64,000 nt of DNA from Bacteroidaceae bacterium (GCA_017645305.1 JAGCPD010000010.1:248001-312000), one strand, 5' to 3'; numbered from the stretch's first letter, positions 1-9,972 are shown. Numbers and translations: made by a program. Notes: a model not told the origin generated them from the sequence alone.

Positions 1-817
1 TTTCCAGCATTTGGAAAAGTTTGTCCAGCTTGGGTGCCATAATGATTTCGGTTCGTCTGTTTTTCGATTTTCCTTCTGTTGTTTCGTTATCTGCAACAGG
101 TTTGTATTCGCCTCTTCCGCAGGGCTGAATCTGCATGGGATTCACGTTATAGGTTTCTGTCAGAATCCTGACAACGCTTGTGGCACGGATAACGCTTAAA
201 TCCCAGTTGTCCTGATAGATGGCATTTTTTATGGGAACATTGTCTGTATGTCCCTCTATGAGGACTTCTATCTCTGTTTGCTTGTTCAGCACTTCAGCCA
301 GTTTACCCAAAGCCTCCTGCCCCTGTTTGTTAACAATGGCCTTTCCTGATTCAAAGAGCAGTTTGTCGCTCATGGCAACGTAAACTTTTCCACCTTCCTC
401 TCTTACTGTTAACTCGTCGCTACTGAAACCTTTCAGGGCATCCTTTACGCTATTCAAAAGATTCTTTACTTTTTGGTTCTGCTCGTTGATAACATTCTGC
501 AGTTCCACAATAGTACGTTCACGGTCAGAGAGTGAGGCGCTGAGTTTTTTGTTTTCGTTTTGATTGCTTGCCAGCAGCGATTGGTAATTTCTGATGCTTC
601 CTTTCAGTAGGGTAGTGTCTTTTAACAGATTGTTACACCTTTTGTCAAGTGCGGTATAGCTTTCCCTGCTTTGCCCAAGCAGATTTGCCAGACTGTCTCT
701 ACTATAAAGTGCGGCACATCTTCCTGCCTCCGCAATTTCATACTTCTTCTTGCTAACAACACATGATGATAGCAGAATACATCCTAAAACAAGGGTAAAA
801 AAAGCAATTTTTCTCAT
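1..817 (-). CDS. OmpA-family lipoprotein (3' end outside window)
   Basis: Exported envelope protein that probably tethers the outer membrane to peptidoglycan. Reading from an ATG at 817, the first 20 residues form a lipoprotein signal peptide ending in the lipobox LSSC. Residues about 40-130 are a coiled-coil-like stretch rich in Q, N, L and K. Residues about 150-265 are a C-terminal OmpA/MotB domain, with the hallmark peptides EGHTDN and NRRTE, which bind diaminopimelate in this family. The frame stays open to base 2, and from the position of NRRTE only a few residues should be missing. It stands alone, upstream of and co-directional with deoC. The family call is firm. The exact role (Pal-like, or part of a secretion or motility complex) cannot be told from the sequence. 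Confidence 0.85.
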   Translation of the reverse strand, partial: MRKIAFFTLVLGCILLSSCVVSKKKYEIAEAGRCAALYSRDSLANLLGQSRESYTALDKRCNNLLKDTTLLKGSIRNYQSLLASNQNENKKLSASLSDRERTIVELQNVINEQNQKVKNLLNSVKDALKGFSSDELTVREEGGKVYVAMSDKLLFESGKAIVNKQGQEALGKLAEVLNKQTEIEVLIEGHTDNVPIKNAIYQDNWDLSVIRATSVVRILTETYNVNPMQIQPCGRGEYKPVADNETTEGKSKNRRTEIIMAPKLDKLFQMLE

Positions 818-972
818 TTCTTTCTAGATTCTATGATTTCTTATACAGGAATTATCATACTCAAGTTATTGAATAACAACAAAATAACATCACATTTGGC
901 ATCGTGAGAATCCTTTCTTGATTAATTTCCTGCCAACAGCACGTGAATTTTTCATTGTCGCGATGTCAAAAA

Positions 973-1860
973 TCAGAAGAATTTTACTTCTTCGCCCACC
1001 ACTTCGCTTAATAGCAGGTTGGCCAGTCTGCTGGTACCCAAACGCAAGTACTGATTTGTAAGCCATTTCTCACCGAGCACCTCTTTTACTATTGTATAAT
1101 ATACAAGTGCGTCATGCACAGTGTTTAGACCGCCGGCAGGCTTGAAACCTATCTGAATCCCGGTCTTTTCATAGTACTCCTTGATGGCTTGGCACATAAC
1201 ATATGCAGCTTCGGGTGTTGCAGCAGGTTTTTCCTTTCCTGTGCTGGTCTTGATGTAATCGGCTCCTGCATACATAGCCAGAATACTTGCCTTCTTGATG
1301 TTCTCTGCATTTCCAAGCAAGCCGGTTTCCAGGATAACCTTCATCTTCTTTTCGCCACAAACAGCTTTTAATTCGCTGATTTCATCGCATACGGTTTCAT
1401 AATCTCCGCTCAGGAATTTGCCTACGCTCATTACTATGTCAATCTCCGTTGCTCCGTCTCTAACCGCCAATGCCGTTTCAACGGTCTTTACCTCAATACA
1501 AGCTTGAGAAGAGGGGAACGAGCCGCTGACACACGCCACTTCTACACCTTCTACCTCCAGGCTTTGGCTTACGATACTGGCAAAGCAGGGATATACACAG
1601 ATGGTTGCTACGTGGGGAAGGTCGGGGTAGGCGTTGTCAAAGTCATTTACACGTTCTGTAAATTTAAGGACGCTCTCTTCGCTGTCTGTTGTTTTTAGAG
1701 TGGTAAGTTCTACGCTTCCCATCAGGAATTTCTTTACTTCCGGTGTATCATTCTCTGGTACTTTTTCTTCGATGATTTGGGCAACTTTCTTTGCAATCTC
1801 ATCATCGTTCAATGCCGTATTATATTTGGCAAGGGCTTCTTCGTACTTGTTCTGTTCCAT
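973..1860 (-). CDS. deoC: deoxyribose-phosphate aldolase
   Basis: Cytoplasmic class I aldolase that cleaves 2-deoxyribose-5-phosphate to glyceraldehyde-3-phosphate and acetaldehyde in deoxynucleoside catabolism. The 295-residue protein has the DeoC barrel from about residue 70 on. The motif EIDIVMSVG carries the active-site Asp, and YIKTSTGK carries the Schiff-base Lys. A second conserved Lys sits in FKPAGGL. The N-terminal extension of about 60 residues (an acidic helix) is longer than in E. coli DeoC (259 residues) but usual in Bacteroidales. It lies 14 bp downstream of the MazG-like gene on the same strand, so it is probably the last gene of a nucleotide-metabolism operon with that gene and dtd. 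The ATG at 1860 is the only sensible start. Confidence 0.95.
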   Translation of the reverse strand: MEQNKYEEALAKYNTALNDDEIAKKVAQIIEEKVPENDTPEVKKFLMGSVELTTLKTTDSEESVLKFTERVNDFDNAYPDLPHVATICVYPCFASIVSQSLEVEGVEVACVSGSFPSSQACIEVKTVETALAVRDGATEIDIVMSVGKFLSGDYETVCDEISELKAVCGEKKMKVILETGLLGNAENIKKASILAMYAGADYIKTSTGKEKPAATPEAAYVMCQAIKEYYEKTGIQIGFKPAGGLNTVHDALVYYTIVKEVLGEKWLTNQYLRLGTSRLANLLLSEVVGEEVKFF

Positions 1861-1874
1861 ATTTTCTTTTATTT

Positions 1875-2201
1875 TTAATGTTTCAGTTTCTGGTTATTTA
1901 TGTGGCGTTCTTTATCACGTTGTGTCTTCTTTTCAATGCTTTTCTTAAGTGCATCTGTCAGATCTACTCCTGTCTGGTTAGCCAGACAGATAAGAACCCA
2001 CAGAACGTCTGCCATCTCCTCTGCAGGGTCTTGATTTTCTCCTTCCTTGAATGACTGTTCTCCATATTTTCGAGACATAATACGCGCCAGCTCTCCCACT
2101 TCCTCTGTGAGAATTGCCATATTTGTAAGCTCGTTAAAGTAGCGGACTCCATATGTTTTAATCCATTTGTCAACGTTTTCTTGTGCCTCTTTTATAGTCA
2201 T
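1875..2201 (-). CDS. MazG-like nucleotide pyrophosphohydrolase
   Basis: Small all-helical NTP pyrophosphohydrolase of the MazG/dUTPase superfamily; members hydrolyse (d)NTPs to monophosphates for house-cleaning. In 108 residues it shows the metal-binding signature: EEVGELARI, then EEMADVLWVL about 28 residues later, matching EExxE ... ExxD. It sits 13 bp after dtd and 14 bp before deoC on the same strand, so the three are likely co-transcribed. That fits damage or tRNA quality-control and nucleotide salvage roles. The natural substrate cannot be deduced. Family assignment is confident, the specific name is not. Confidence 0.88.
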   Translation of the reverse strand: MTIKEAQENVDKWIKTYGVRYFNELTNMAILTEEVGELARIMSRKYGEQSFKEGENQDPAEEMADVLWVLICLANQTGVDLTDALKKSIEKKTQRDKERHINNQKLKH

Positions 2202-2214
2202 ATTTCTCTATTCT

Positions 2215-2667
2215 CTATTCCTTGTTTTTTGTGTCCATACAAATTGTTACAGGGCCGTCGTTAACTAATTCAACCTTCATGTCTGCCCCGAATTCACCTG
2301 TTTCAACAGGTTTTCCAAGAGATTTAGATAGTTGCTCCACAAATTTATTATATAAAGGTATGGCAACTTCATGACCGGCAGCTCTTATCCAACTGGGACG
2401 ATTACCTTTTTTATAACTTGCCATCAATGTGAATTGACTGACCACAATAATATCTCCCCCCGTTTCCAGAATGTTTCTGTTCATTACACCAGTTTCATCA
2501 TCAAAGACACGTAATCCAACAATCTTATGTACAAGCCAATCTGTATCTTCTTGATTGTCAGCGCTTTCTATACCTAATAGTATTAAATAGCCAACTCCAA
2601 TTTCAGACTTCTTGCATCCTTCAATTGTTACGCTTGCATGTGTTACTCTTTGTATGACGGCTCTCAT
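2215..2667 (-). CDS. dtd: D-aminoacyl-tRNA deacylase
   Basis: Removes D-amino acids (and glycine from tRNA-Ala) from mischarged tRNAs. It has 150 residues, the usual length. It starts MRAVIQRV, carries the SQFTL motif at about residue 77, and ends with the GPVTICM cross-subunit Gly-cisPro motif that gives the enzyme its chiral selectivity. A TATATTTGC promoter box lies just upstream on this strand (2687-2695), making dtd the likely first gene of a dtd - MazG - deoC transcript separate from uvrC. Confidence 0.96.
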   Translation of the reverse strand: MRAVIQRVTHASVTIEGCKKSEIGVGYLILLGIESADNQEDTDWLVHKIVGLRVFDDETGVMNRNILETGGDIIVVSQFTLMASYKKGNRPSWIRAAGHEVAIPLYNKFVEQLSKSLGKPVETGEFGADMKVELVNDGPVTICMDTKNKE

Positions 2668-2686
2668 GTATGATATTTTTCTGATT

Positions 2687-2695
2687 GCAAATATA
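2687..2695 (-). promoter_or_regulatory. -7 promoter box for dtd
   Basis: On the minus strand this reads TATATTTGC, matching the Bacteroidetes TAnnTTTG box. It lies 20 bp ahead of the dtd ATG. I see no good TTTG at -33. Confidence 0.5.
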
Positions 2696-2752
2696 CTATA
2701 ATTATTTGATACTTACTTGGTTTTGAAATATTTTAATGGTTTTCAACTTTCT

Positions 2753-4582
2753 TTAAATTTTATGGAAATGTTGGAACACAATGTGCGCTTTTGCTTGTCC
2801 AATTAAATTTTCCAGAACCTCTTCCTCTGACTCTTTTATACGTTTCACGCTATGCAGTTTTTTTAGAAGAATCTCTTTTGTCTTAGGTCCAATGCCTTTT
2901 ATCGCATCCAGCTCGCTTGCAACCTGGTGCTTGCTACGTTTATCGCGATGGAATGATATGGCATAGCGGTGAACTTCGTCTTGTATTCGTGTTAGGAGGT
3001 AAAAAAGAGAGCTGTCTGTCTTTATTCCTACTACTTGTTGTGGAAACCCGTATAACAGCTCATTGGTTCTGTGTTTATCGTCTTTTGCAAGTCCGGCAAT
3101 GGGTATTTCCAAACCCAGTTCATCTTCTATTACCTCTCTTACTATTTCCATCTGACCTTTTCCTCCGTCTGTAATGATAAGGTCGGGTAGGGGATTGCCT
3201 TCTTCAATAGCTCTTTTGTATCTGCGTCTTACAACCTCCTGCATACTGGCGTAGTCATTAGGACCTTGCACCTCTTTTATAATGTATTTTCGGTAATCTT
3301 GTTTACTTGGCCTGCATTTTTTGAAGACAACGCAGCCTGCCACTGCATCCGTTCCGCTAATATTGGAGTTGTCAAAACACTCTATTTGAATGGGCAATGT
3401 TGGCAATTGCAGCATGTCCTGTAATTCTTTCATTAAGCGGACTGATTTTTGCTCGGGATTTAGTTTATCTGATTGGCTTAAACGGTCTTTCTTGTATTGT
3501 AATACGTTTTGTTTACTTAGCGCCAAAAGCGTTTTTTTATCACCTTTTTGTGGAACGGTTAACTTAAAGCTCTGTGTGAATTGTTCCACGGGGAACGGTA
3601 TTATAACTTCTTTACTTTCACTGCCATACCGCTGTCTCATTTCAACTATCCCCATAACCAACAACTCTTCGTCGGATTCTTGCATCCGCTTTTCATATTC
3701 AAAGGTAAAAGCTTTGTTTATGCAACCGTTGGTAACGTGTAGAAAATTAATATATGCCGTCTTCTCGTCGCTTTCAATGTTAAATACATCTATGTTGTGA
3801 AGCGTATTGCTCACCACTTCACTTCGGCTCCTATAGTTTTCAAGAAGCATGTATTTCTTCTTTAGCACCTCGGCTTCTTCAAACTTAAGCTCATTTGCCA
3901 GTTGCTTCATCTGGGTCATCATCTTGCGTTGTAAATCTGCAGTATTACCCTTCAGAATCTCCTTGGCTTCAGCTATATATTGCAGATACTCTTCAATGCT
4001 TTGACGACCTGTGCATGGAGCTTTGCAGTTTTTTATATGATATTCTAAGCATTCTTTATGTTTTTTCCCCCTGATACTTTCCTGTGTAATTGTTTCGTGG
4101 CATCTTCTAATCGGATATAAGTTCTTTATCAGGTCCAAAAGCGCATACATGGTTGGAACGTGGCTATAAGGACCGAAGTATGTCCCGAACTTCCTGTTTA
4201 TCTTTCTTGTTTGGAATATTCGTGGCAGAAATTCGTTCGTTACGACTATACTTGGGTAGGTTTTCCCGTCTTTAAGAAGAATGTTATACCTCGGACTCCA
4301 TTCTTTGATAAGGTTGTTTTCAAGCAAAAGGGCATCCTCTTCTGTGTTTACAACGGTATATTTTATGTCTCTTATCTTGCTGACAAGTATGGCAGTCTTT
4401 CTGTTTTCATGTTCTTTGTTGAAGTATGAACATACTCTTCTTTTCAGGTTTTTTGCCTTTCCAACGTATATAATGGTTCCTTTCTCATCAAAATATTGAT
4501 AGCATCCTGGCTTATCAGGCATGCTTAAAACAATGCTTTTCAGGTAGGCCTGTACCTTTTCTTTTTCTGATAGGCTTGCCAT
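2753..4582 (-). CDS. uvrC: excinuclease ABC subunit C
   Basis: Nuclease subunit of the UvrABC nucleotide excision repair complex; it makes both incisions around a lesion. The 609-residue protein has the N-terminal GIY-YIG nuclease at residues about 18-95 (IIYVGKAKNLKRR), a Cys-containing middle region, and a UVR motif at about 205-240 (QLANELKFEEAEVLKKKY). The C-terminal RNase H-like endonuclease follows (IECFDNSNISGTDAV, ITDGGKGQ), then a helix-hairpin-helix (IKGIGPKTKEILL). Domain order and length are standard. It is 7 bp downstream of apt on the same strand, so it probably shares the apt transcript. Confidence 0.98.
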   Translation of the reverse strand: MASLSEKEKVQAYLKSIVLSMPDKPGCYQYFDEKGTIIYVGKAKNLKRRVCSYFNKEHENRKTAILVSKIRDIKYTVVNTEEDALLLENNLIKEWSPRYNILLKDGKTYPSIVVTNEFLPRIFQTRKINRKFGTYFGPYSHVPTMYALLDLIKNLYPIRRCHETITQESIRGKKHKECLEYHIKNCKAPCTGRQSIEEYLQYIAEAKEILKGNTADLQRKMMTQMKQLANELKFEEAEVLKKKYMLLENYRSRSEVVSNTLHNIDVFNIESDEKTAYINFLHVTNGCINKAFTFEYEKRMQESDEELLVMGIVEMRQRYGSESKEVIIPFPVEQFTQSFKLTVPQKGDKKTLLALSKQNVLQYKKDRLSQSDKLNPEQKSVRLMKELQDMLQLPTLPIQIECFDNSNISGTDAVAGCVVFKKCRPSKQDYRKYIIKEVQGPNDYASMQEVVRRRYKRAIEEGNPLPDLIITDGGKGQMEIVREVIEDELGLEIPIAGLAKDDKHRTNELLYGFPQQVVGIKTDSSLFYLLTRIQDEVHRYAISFHRDKRSKHQVASELDAIKGIGPKTKEILLKKLHSVKRIKESEEEVLENLIGQAKAHIVFQHFHKI

Positions 4583-4589
4583 TTTTTTC

Positions 4590-5120
4590 TTATATCTTAA
4601 TCAGGGCAGTAACCTCAATGTCTTTATCGAAAACATCACGTCCGTGCAATCCTTCTATGGTTAGCTCAATAATAAAGTTGATGTATATTTTCTTTGGATT
4701 AAATTTCTTCACAAGATCATACGCAGCTTTCATGGAACCGCCAGTCGCAAGTAAATCGTCGTGAATCAGTACAACATCGTTTTCTGTAATAGCTCCTTTG
4801 TGCATGCAAACTGTATCTTCTCCATATTCTTTTTCGTATGAAAGTTCAATGGTTTCTCCTGGCAGTTTGCCAGGTTTCCTGCACATAACAACTCCTGCGC
4901 CCAGTTCCACAGCAACGGCACTTGATAGCAAAAACCCCCGACTTTCAATACCAACAATTTTTGTAATCCCTTTATCCTTATATAAGTCAACAGTTTCCTT
5001 GCACATTGTTCTCAGGCATTCTGGCTTATCAAACAATGTACTGATGTCTTGAAACATAATTCCTGGTTTGGGGAAGTCTGGTACCACCCTGATGTTTTTG
5101 ATTAATTCTGGATTATTCAT
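4590..5120 (-). CDS. apt: adenine phosphoribosyltransferase
   Basis: Purine salvage enzyme converting adenine and PRPP to AMP in the cytoplasm. It has 176 residues, typical length. It shows the family start (IRVVPDFPKPGIMFQDISTL), the conserved GIESRGF loop, and the PRPP-binding loop VLIHDDLLATGGSM. It lies between mnmG (85 bp upstream) and uvrC (7 bp downstream), all on the minus strand. A run reading TTTCACGTGAAAC on the + strand sits in the mnmG-apt gap, but I cannot assign it a role. Confidence 0.97.
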   Translation of the reverse strand: MNNPELIKNIRVVPDFPKPGIMFQDISTLFDKPECLRTMCKETVDLYKDKGITKIVGIESRGFLLSSAVAVELGAGVVMCRKPGKLPGETIELSYEKEYGEDTVCMHKGAITENDVVLIHDDLLATGGSMKAAYDLVKKFNPKKIYINFIIELTIEGLHGRDVFDKDIEVTALIKI

Positions 5121-5205
5121 AATTATAATGTGTTATTTGTTGATTTACAGGACGAAGATGCGAATTTGTTTCACGTGAAACTTGCAGTTCTGTTGAAGTT
5201 GTACT

Positions 5206-7092
5206 TTATCTTTTCATTAACACTAATAGTACGTTTATATCGCTTGGACTAACACCTGGTATTCTGCTTGCCTGTGCCATTGTTTCTGGATTTATACGTG
5301 TCAGTTTCTGTCTGGCTTCTGTTGAGAGGGATTGCAGGGCGTTATAGTCGAATTTTCCTTTTATCTTTATATTTTCAAGCCGTATCATTTTGTCTGCCAA
5401 TTCTCTTTCTCTGGCAATATAGCCGCTGTATTTTATTCGTATTTCTGCGGCCTCTGTTATTTCCTCTCTTCTGTCAGAAATCATGTCAAGTTTTTGTTTC
5501 AGCATAGGAATCATGTTAGATAGATTGTTTAGTGTTAATCCTGGTCTGGAAACTAAATCAATTAATTTGCATCCACGCTGAAGTTCTGTACTTCCGAGTG
5601 CTTTTAGTCCTTCGTTTATATACGAAGATTTTATGCTGAAACCGCGACAGAATTTTTCTATTTCTTCTATTGTCTTTTTTTTCTTCTCCCAATGTTTAAA
5701 TCTTTCTTGGGTCGCCAATCCCAATTTATAACTTTTTTCGGTGAGTCGGGCATCTGCATCGTCTTGTCGAAGCAGTATTCTGTATTCTGCCCTGCTTGTA
5801 AACATGCGATAGGGTTCATCTACCCCCTTTGTTACTAGGTCGTCTATTAATACACCAATGTATGATTCGTCCCTCTTCATGGTAAAAGGTTCGCTTCCTG
5901 CACATTTTAGAGCTGCGTTTATACCTGCAACTATGCCTTGTCCTGCCGCTTCTTCATATCCGGTTGTCCCGTTTACTTGTCCTGCCATAAATAAGCCGTC
6001 AACATTTTTACTTTCCAGAGAGTGTGTCAATTGCGTAGGATCGAAGTAGTTGTATTCTATGGCGTATCCCGGTCGGTAAACCTGTAGGTCTCTGAAAGCG
6101 GGAATCATTTTTAGCGCCTCAAGCTGTGCCTCTATGGGCAAACTACTGCTAAAGCCGTTCAGATAATATTCATTTGTGTTTGTTCCTTCCGGTTCCAGAA
6201 ATAGTTGGTGCTCCTCTTTGTCAGCAAAGGTTACCAGTTTGGTTTCTATGCTTGGGCAGTAACGGGGACCGATGCTTTGTATCTGACCATTATAAAGAGG
6301 CGAGTCGTTAAGTGATGCCCTAAGTCTTTCGTGTACTTGTTTGTTAGTATATGTAATCCAACAAGGCAGTTGGGGCAGGCTTCTTGTTTCACCCATATAA
6401 GAGAATTTATGGAAGTCGGAATCGCCGGGTTGGATGGTCATTTCGTCAAAGTGGACAGATGTTCCATTTATTCGCACCGGGGTTCCAGTCTTCATTCTTC
6501 CTGCTGTTATGCCATGTCTGGTAATGCTTTCTGTCAGGTGTAGGCTCGGGGGCTCTGCACACCTTCCTCCGGGGAGTTTGGTTTTGCCTATATGCATTAA
6601 GCCGTCCAAGAATGTTCCGGTTGTTATCACCACGCACCTTGCCTTGAATGTAACATCCAAATACGTTACTACACCGGTAACCCTTTTGTCTTCTACAAGT
6701 AGCTCTTTTACCTGATCTTGCCAGATGCTCAGATTGGGTGTGTTTTCAAGAATTTCACGCCAAGCCCAGATGAATTTGCCTCTGTCGCACTGAGCGCGGG
6801 GGCTCCACATGGCAGGCCCTTTGCTACGGTTAAGCATACGAAACTGGATTGCTGTGCGGTCAGTTACTTCACCCATGTGTCCGCCAAGTGCATCTATCTC
6901 CCTGACAATCTGTCCCTTAGCGATTCCTCCGACAGCAGGATTGCAACTCATCTGTGCAATCTTGTTCATGTCCATTGTTATAAGGCAGGTCTTTGCACCC
7001 AGTGTTGCGCAGGCTGTTGCAGCTTCGCATCCGGCATGACCGGCACCCACCACTACCACGTCAAAATACATTTCCATCTTTATGTCAGGCAC
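5206..7092 (-). CDS. mnmG: tRNA uridine-5-carboxymethylaminomethyl synthesis enzyme
   Basis: FAD-dependent subunit (GidA) which, with MnmE, makes cmnm5U at wobble position 34 of certain tRNAs. The 628-residue length is typical. The N-terminal Rossmann fold has the dinucleotide motif VVVGAGHAGCEAA. Conserved blocks follow: MSCNPAVGGIAKGQ, a second FAD-contacting region (PGYAIEYNYFDPTQL, LFMAGQVNGTTGYEEAAGQG), and the C-terminal helical MnmE-interacting domain ending in ARIPGVSPSDINVLL-type sequence (here RIPGVSPSDINVLL). It is transcribed away from the fumarate reductase operon, with a TAATTTTGC box at 7104-7112 on this strand. Confidence 0.98.
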   Translation of the reverse strand: MPDIKMEMYFDVVVVGAGHAGCEAATACATLGAKTCLITMDMNKIAQMSCNPAVGGIAKGQIVREIDALGGHMGEVTDRTAIQFRMLNRSKGPAMWSPRAQCDRGKFIWAWREILENTPNLSIWQDQVKELLVEDKRVTGVVTYLDVTFKARCVVITTGTFLDGLMHIGKTKLPGGRCAEPPSLHLTESITRHGITAGRMKTGTPVRINGTSVHFDEMTIQPGDSDFHKFSYMGETRSLPQLPCWITYTNKQVHERLRASLNDSPLYNGQIQSIGPRYCPSIETKLVTFADKEEHQLFLEPEGTNTNEYYLNGFSSSLPIEAQLEALKMIPAFRDLQVYRPGYAIEYNYFDPTQLTHSLESKNVDGLFMAGQVNGTTGYEEAAGQGIVAGINAALKCAGSEPFTMKRDESYIGVLIDDLVTKGVDEPYRMFTSRAEYRILLRQDDADARLTEKSYKLGLATQERFKHWEKKKKTIEEIEKFCRGFSIKSSYINEGLKALGSTELQRGCKLIDLVSRPGLTLNNLSNMIPMLKQKLDMISDRREEITEAAEIRIKYSGYIARERELADKMIRLENIKIKGKFDYNALQSLSTEARQKLTRINPETMAQASRIPGVSPSDINVLLVLMKR

Positions 7093-7103
7093 TCATTTTA
7101 ACC

Positions 7104-7174
7104 GCAAAATTAATATTTTCTCTTAACATTTGACTCAAAATTTTGTTCAAATCACTTTTTTAGTGTAATTTTGC
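7104..7174. promoter_or_regulatory. divergent mnmG / fumarate reductase promoters
   Basis: On the plus strand, TTTG at 7142-7145 and TAATTTTGC at 7166-7174 are 20 bp apart, a close match to the Bacteroidetes -33/-7 promoter. That places the start of transcription near 7180 and gives the operon a leader of about 70 nt. On the minus strand, TAATTTTGC at 7104-7112 precedes mnmG by 12 bp. Confidence 0.62.
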
Positions 7175-7249
7175 GCGGAACATTATACCAAATATTATGT
7201 ATAGTACAGAGAAAAACATCAAATATTCAATAATTTAATTCAATCATTT

Positions 7250-7945
7250 ATGTGGTTAATCAATTCATCAATCGGTAGGAAGGTGGTGATGTCTTTAACA
7301 GGCATTGCGCTGGTCCTGTTCCTGACGTTCCATGCGTCAATGAACGTAGTAGCCCTCATCAGCGAAGACGGCTACAACATGATCTGTGAGATGCTGGGTG
7401 CCAACTGGTATGCCGTTGTGGCAACAATCGGTTTGGCAGGTCTGGTAGCTCTTCATTTCATTTTTGCTATTTGGCTGACACTACAGAACAACAAGGCTCG
7501 TGGCAACAGCAAGTATGCTATCACCAGCAAGCCTGACAAGGTAGAGTGGGCCAGTCAGAATATGCTGGTTCTCGGCATCATCGTTATTCTGGGTATGGCC
7601 CTTCACCTCTACAACTTCTGGTGGAACATGATGGCAGCCGAGCTCATCGAAGGCGAATACGCACAGAACGCTGCCAACGGTGTCTTCTGGATTAAGAAGA
7701 CCTTCGGCTGTCCCGTCTATGCAGGCCTGTATCTTGTATGGCTCGCCGCACTGTGGTTCCACTTGACACACGGCATCTGGAGCGCTCTCCAGACAATGGG
7801 TTGGAGCGGCAAGGTGTGGTTCCAGCGCTGGCGTTGCATCGGCAACATCTACGCAACCATCGTTGTGCTGATGTTTGCTGCCGTTGTTATTGTGTTTGCA
7901 ATCCAGAACTTCAGCCCCTGTTGCAGTGGCAGTTGTGGTGCTTAA
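7250..7945 (+). CDS. sdhC: succinate dehydrogenase/fumarate reductase cytochrome b subunit
   Basis: Membrane anchor that binds haem b and exchanges electrons between the quinone pool and the flavoprotein/iron-sulphur subunits. The 231-residue protein has five hydrophobic helices, at about residues 13-35, 57-80, 97-120, 158-180 and 200-222. Histidines inside the helices (FHASMN, LHFIFA, LHLYNF, FHLTHGIW) are candidate haem ligands. This is the single-polypeptide, di-haem type found in Bacteroides and Wolinella, not the SdhC+SdhD type. It is the first gene of a three-gene operon and has the best-defined promoter in the first half of the window. In anaerobic Bacteroidales the complex works as fumarate reductase in the succinate/propionate pathway. 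Confidence 0.93.
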   Translation: MWLINSSIGRKVVMSLTGIALVLFLTFHASMNVVALISEDGYNMICEMLGANWYAVVATIGLAGLVALHFIFAIWLTLQNNKARGNSKYAITSKPDKVEWASQNMLVLGIIVILGMALHLYNFWWNMMAAELIEGEYAQNAANGVFWIKKTFGCPVYAGLYLVWLAALWFHLTHGIWSALQTMGWSGKVWFQRWRCIGNIYATIVVLMFAAVVIVFAIQNFSPCCSGSCGA

Positions 7946-7977
7946 TTGGTAAATGGTAAACGATTAAATGATAAATG
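7946..7977. repeat. short phrase repeat (GGTAAAC type)
   Basis: Degenerate tandem of TGGTAAA(T/C) and ATTAAATGATAAATG directly after the sdhC stop. It is close to the reverse complement of the repeat at 15481-15510. It fills the spacer up to the flavoprotein start. Confidence 0.55.
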
Positions 7978-7982
7978 CAATT

Positions 7983-9965
7983 ATGGCAAAGAAAATAGAT
8001 TCAAGAATTCCTGAAGGCCCAATAGCAGAGAAATGGACCAACTACAAGGCTCACCAGCGTCTTGTTAATCCCAAGAACAAGCTGAAGCTTGACGTTATTG
8101 TCGTAGGTACCGGTCTTGCCGGAGCCAGCGCAGCAGCTTCTCTTGCCGAGATGGGCTTCAATGTGTATAACTTCTGCATTCAGGACTCTCCCCGTCGTGC
8201 ACACTCTATTGCTGCACAGGGAGGTATCAACGCAGCCAAAAACTATCAAAACGATGGTGACTCTGTTTACCGTCTGTTTTACGATACAGTAAAGGGTGGT
8301 GACTATCGTGCCCGCGAGGCCAATGTTTACCGTCTGGCCGAGGTAAGTAACAATATCATCGATCAGTGTGTGGCTCAGGGCGTTCCCTTTGCTCGCGAAT
8401 ATGGTGGTATGCTGGCCAACCGTTCGTTCGGTGGTGCTCAGGTAAGCCGTACCTTCTATGCTAAGGGTCAGACTGGTCAGCAGTTGCTGCTCGGTGCTTA
8501 CTCAAGCCTTTCCAAGGAGGTTCAGAAGGGTAAGGTAAAACTCTTCACCCGTTATGAGATGGAAGACGTTGTTATTATCGACGGTCGTGTCCGTGGTATC
8601 ATTGCCAAGAACCTTGTGACCGGTAAGTTGGAACGTTTCAGTGCCAATGCAGTTGTTATTGCAACTGGAGGTTACGGAAACGCTTACTTCCTCAGCACCA
8701 ATGCTATGGGATGTAACTGTACTGCAGCTATCCAATGCTATCGTAAGGGAGCTATGATGGCCAATCCTTCATACGTGCAGATTCACCCCACCTGTATTCC
8801 TGTTCATGGCGACAAGCAGTCAAAGCTGACCCTTATGTCAGAGTCTCTGCGTAATGATGGCCGTATCTGGGTTCCCAAGAAGCTGGAAGATGCCAAGAAG
8901 CTTCAGGCTGGTACATTACAGGGTTGGGAGATTCCCGAGGAAGACCGCGACTACTATTTGGAGCGCCGCTATCCCGCCTTTGGTAACCTTGTTCCCCGTG
9001 ACGTTGCATCACGTGCCGCTAAGGAGCGTTGTGACAAGGGCTTTGGTGTAAACAATACCGGTCTGGCCGTATTCCTGGATTTCTCTGAGAGTATCCAGCG
9101 TCTGGGTATCGACGAAATTCGTCAGCGTTACGGCAACCTTTTTGATATGTACGAGGAGATTACCGACGTTAATCCTGGTGAGCTCGCAAAGACCGTTAAC
9201 GGTGTAGATTACTACAAGCCTATGATGATTTTCCCCGCTATCCATTATACTATGGGTGGTGTTTGGGTTGACTATGAACTGCAGACCACCATCCCCGGTC
9301 TGTTTGCTATCGGTGAGTGTAACTTCTCAGACCATGGAGCAAACCGTCTGGGTGCTTCTGCCCTTATGCAGGGTCTGGCTGACGGATATTTCGTATTGCC
9401 TTATACCATCCAGAACTATCTTGCAGACCAGGCCATCTGGCCTCGCTTGAGTACCGATATGCCCGAGTTTGATGAAGCAGAGAAGGCTGTTAATGCGGAA
9501 ATTGACCGCCTGATGAACATCAAGGGCAAGCGTTCCGTTGACTCTATCCATAAGGAGCTTGGCCACATCATGTGGGAGCACGTTGGTATGGGTCGTACCA
9601 AGGAAGGCTTGGAGGAAGGTTTGAAGCTGTTGAAGGCTCTCCGCAAGGAGTTTGATACCAATGTCTTCATTCCTGGCTCTAAGGAAGGTTTGAATGTAGA
9701 GCTTGACAAGGCTATCCATCTGCGCGACTTCATCCTTATGGGTGAGCTTGTAGCTTACGATGCCCTTCATCGTGAGGAATCTTGCGGTGGTCATTTCCGC
9801 GAGGAGCACCAGACCGAGGAAGGCGAGGCTAAGCGTGATGACGAGAACTTCTTCTACGTTGGTTGCTGGGAATACCAGAATAACGACGAGACTGCTCCTG
9901 AGCTCACTAAAGAGCCTCTGAACTATGAGATTATCAAGGTACAGACACGTAATTACAAGAATTAA
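7983..9965 (+). CDS. sdhA: fumarate reductase/succinate dehydrogenase flavoprotein
   Basis: Catalytic FAD subunit interconverting succinate and fumarate on the cytoplasmic face of the membrane. It has 660 residues. The N-terminal FAD motif is [30 protein letters not shown] carries the His that binds FAD covalently, HPTCIP is a conserved active-site block, and [16 protein letters not shown] is a further FAD-binding region. An in-frame ATG at 7968 adds five residues (MINAI), but it lies in the phrase repeat, and homologues begin MAKxDSxIPEGP, so I use 7983. The gene follows sdhC and precedes sdhB by 7 bp. Codon choice is strongly biased (CGT, AAG, GGT), as expected for a highly expressed gene. 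Confidence 0.95.
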   Translation: MAKKIDSRIPEGPIAEKWTNYKAHQRLVNPKNKLKLDVIVVGTGLAGASAAASLAEMGFNVYNFCIQDSPRRAHSIAAQGGINAAKNYQNDGDSVYRLFYDTVKGGDYRAREANVYRLAEVSNNIIDQCVAQGVPFAREYGGMLANRSFGGAQVSRTFYAKGQTGQQLLLGAYSSLSKEVQKGKVKLFTRYEMEDVVIIDGRVRGIIAKNLVTGKLERFSANAVVIATGGYGNAYFLSTNAMGCNCTAAIQCYRKGAMMANPSYVQIHPTCIPVHGDKQSKLTLMSESLRNDGRIWVPKKLEDAKKLQAGTLQGWEIPEEDRDYYLERRYPAFGNLVPRDVASRAAKERCDKGFGVNNTGLAVFLDFSESIQRLGIDEIRQRYGNLFDMYEEITDVNPGELAKTVNGVDYYKPMMIFPAIHYTMGGVWVDYELQTTIPGLFAIGECNFSDHGANRLGASALMQGLADGYFVLPYTIQNYLADQAIWPRLSTDMPEFDEAEKAVNAEIDRLMNIKGKRSVDSIHKELGHIMWEHVGMGRTKEGLEEGLKLLKALRKEFDTNVFIPGSKEGLNVELDKAIHLRDFILMGELVAYDALHREESCGGHFREEHQTEEGEAKRDDENFFYVGCWEYQNNDETAPELTKEPLNYEIIKVQTRNYKN

Positions 9966-9972
9966 TACAGTT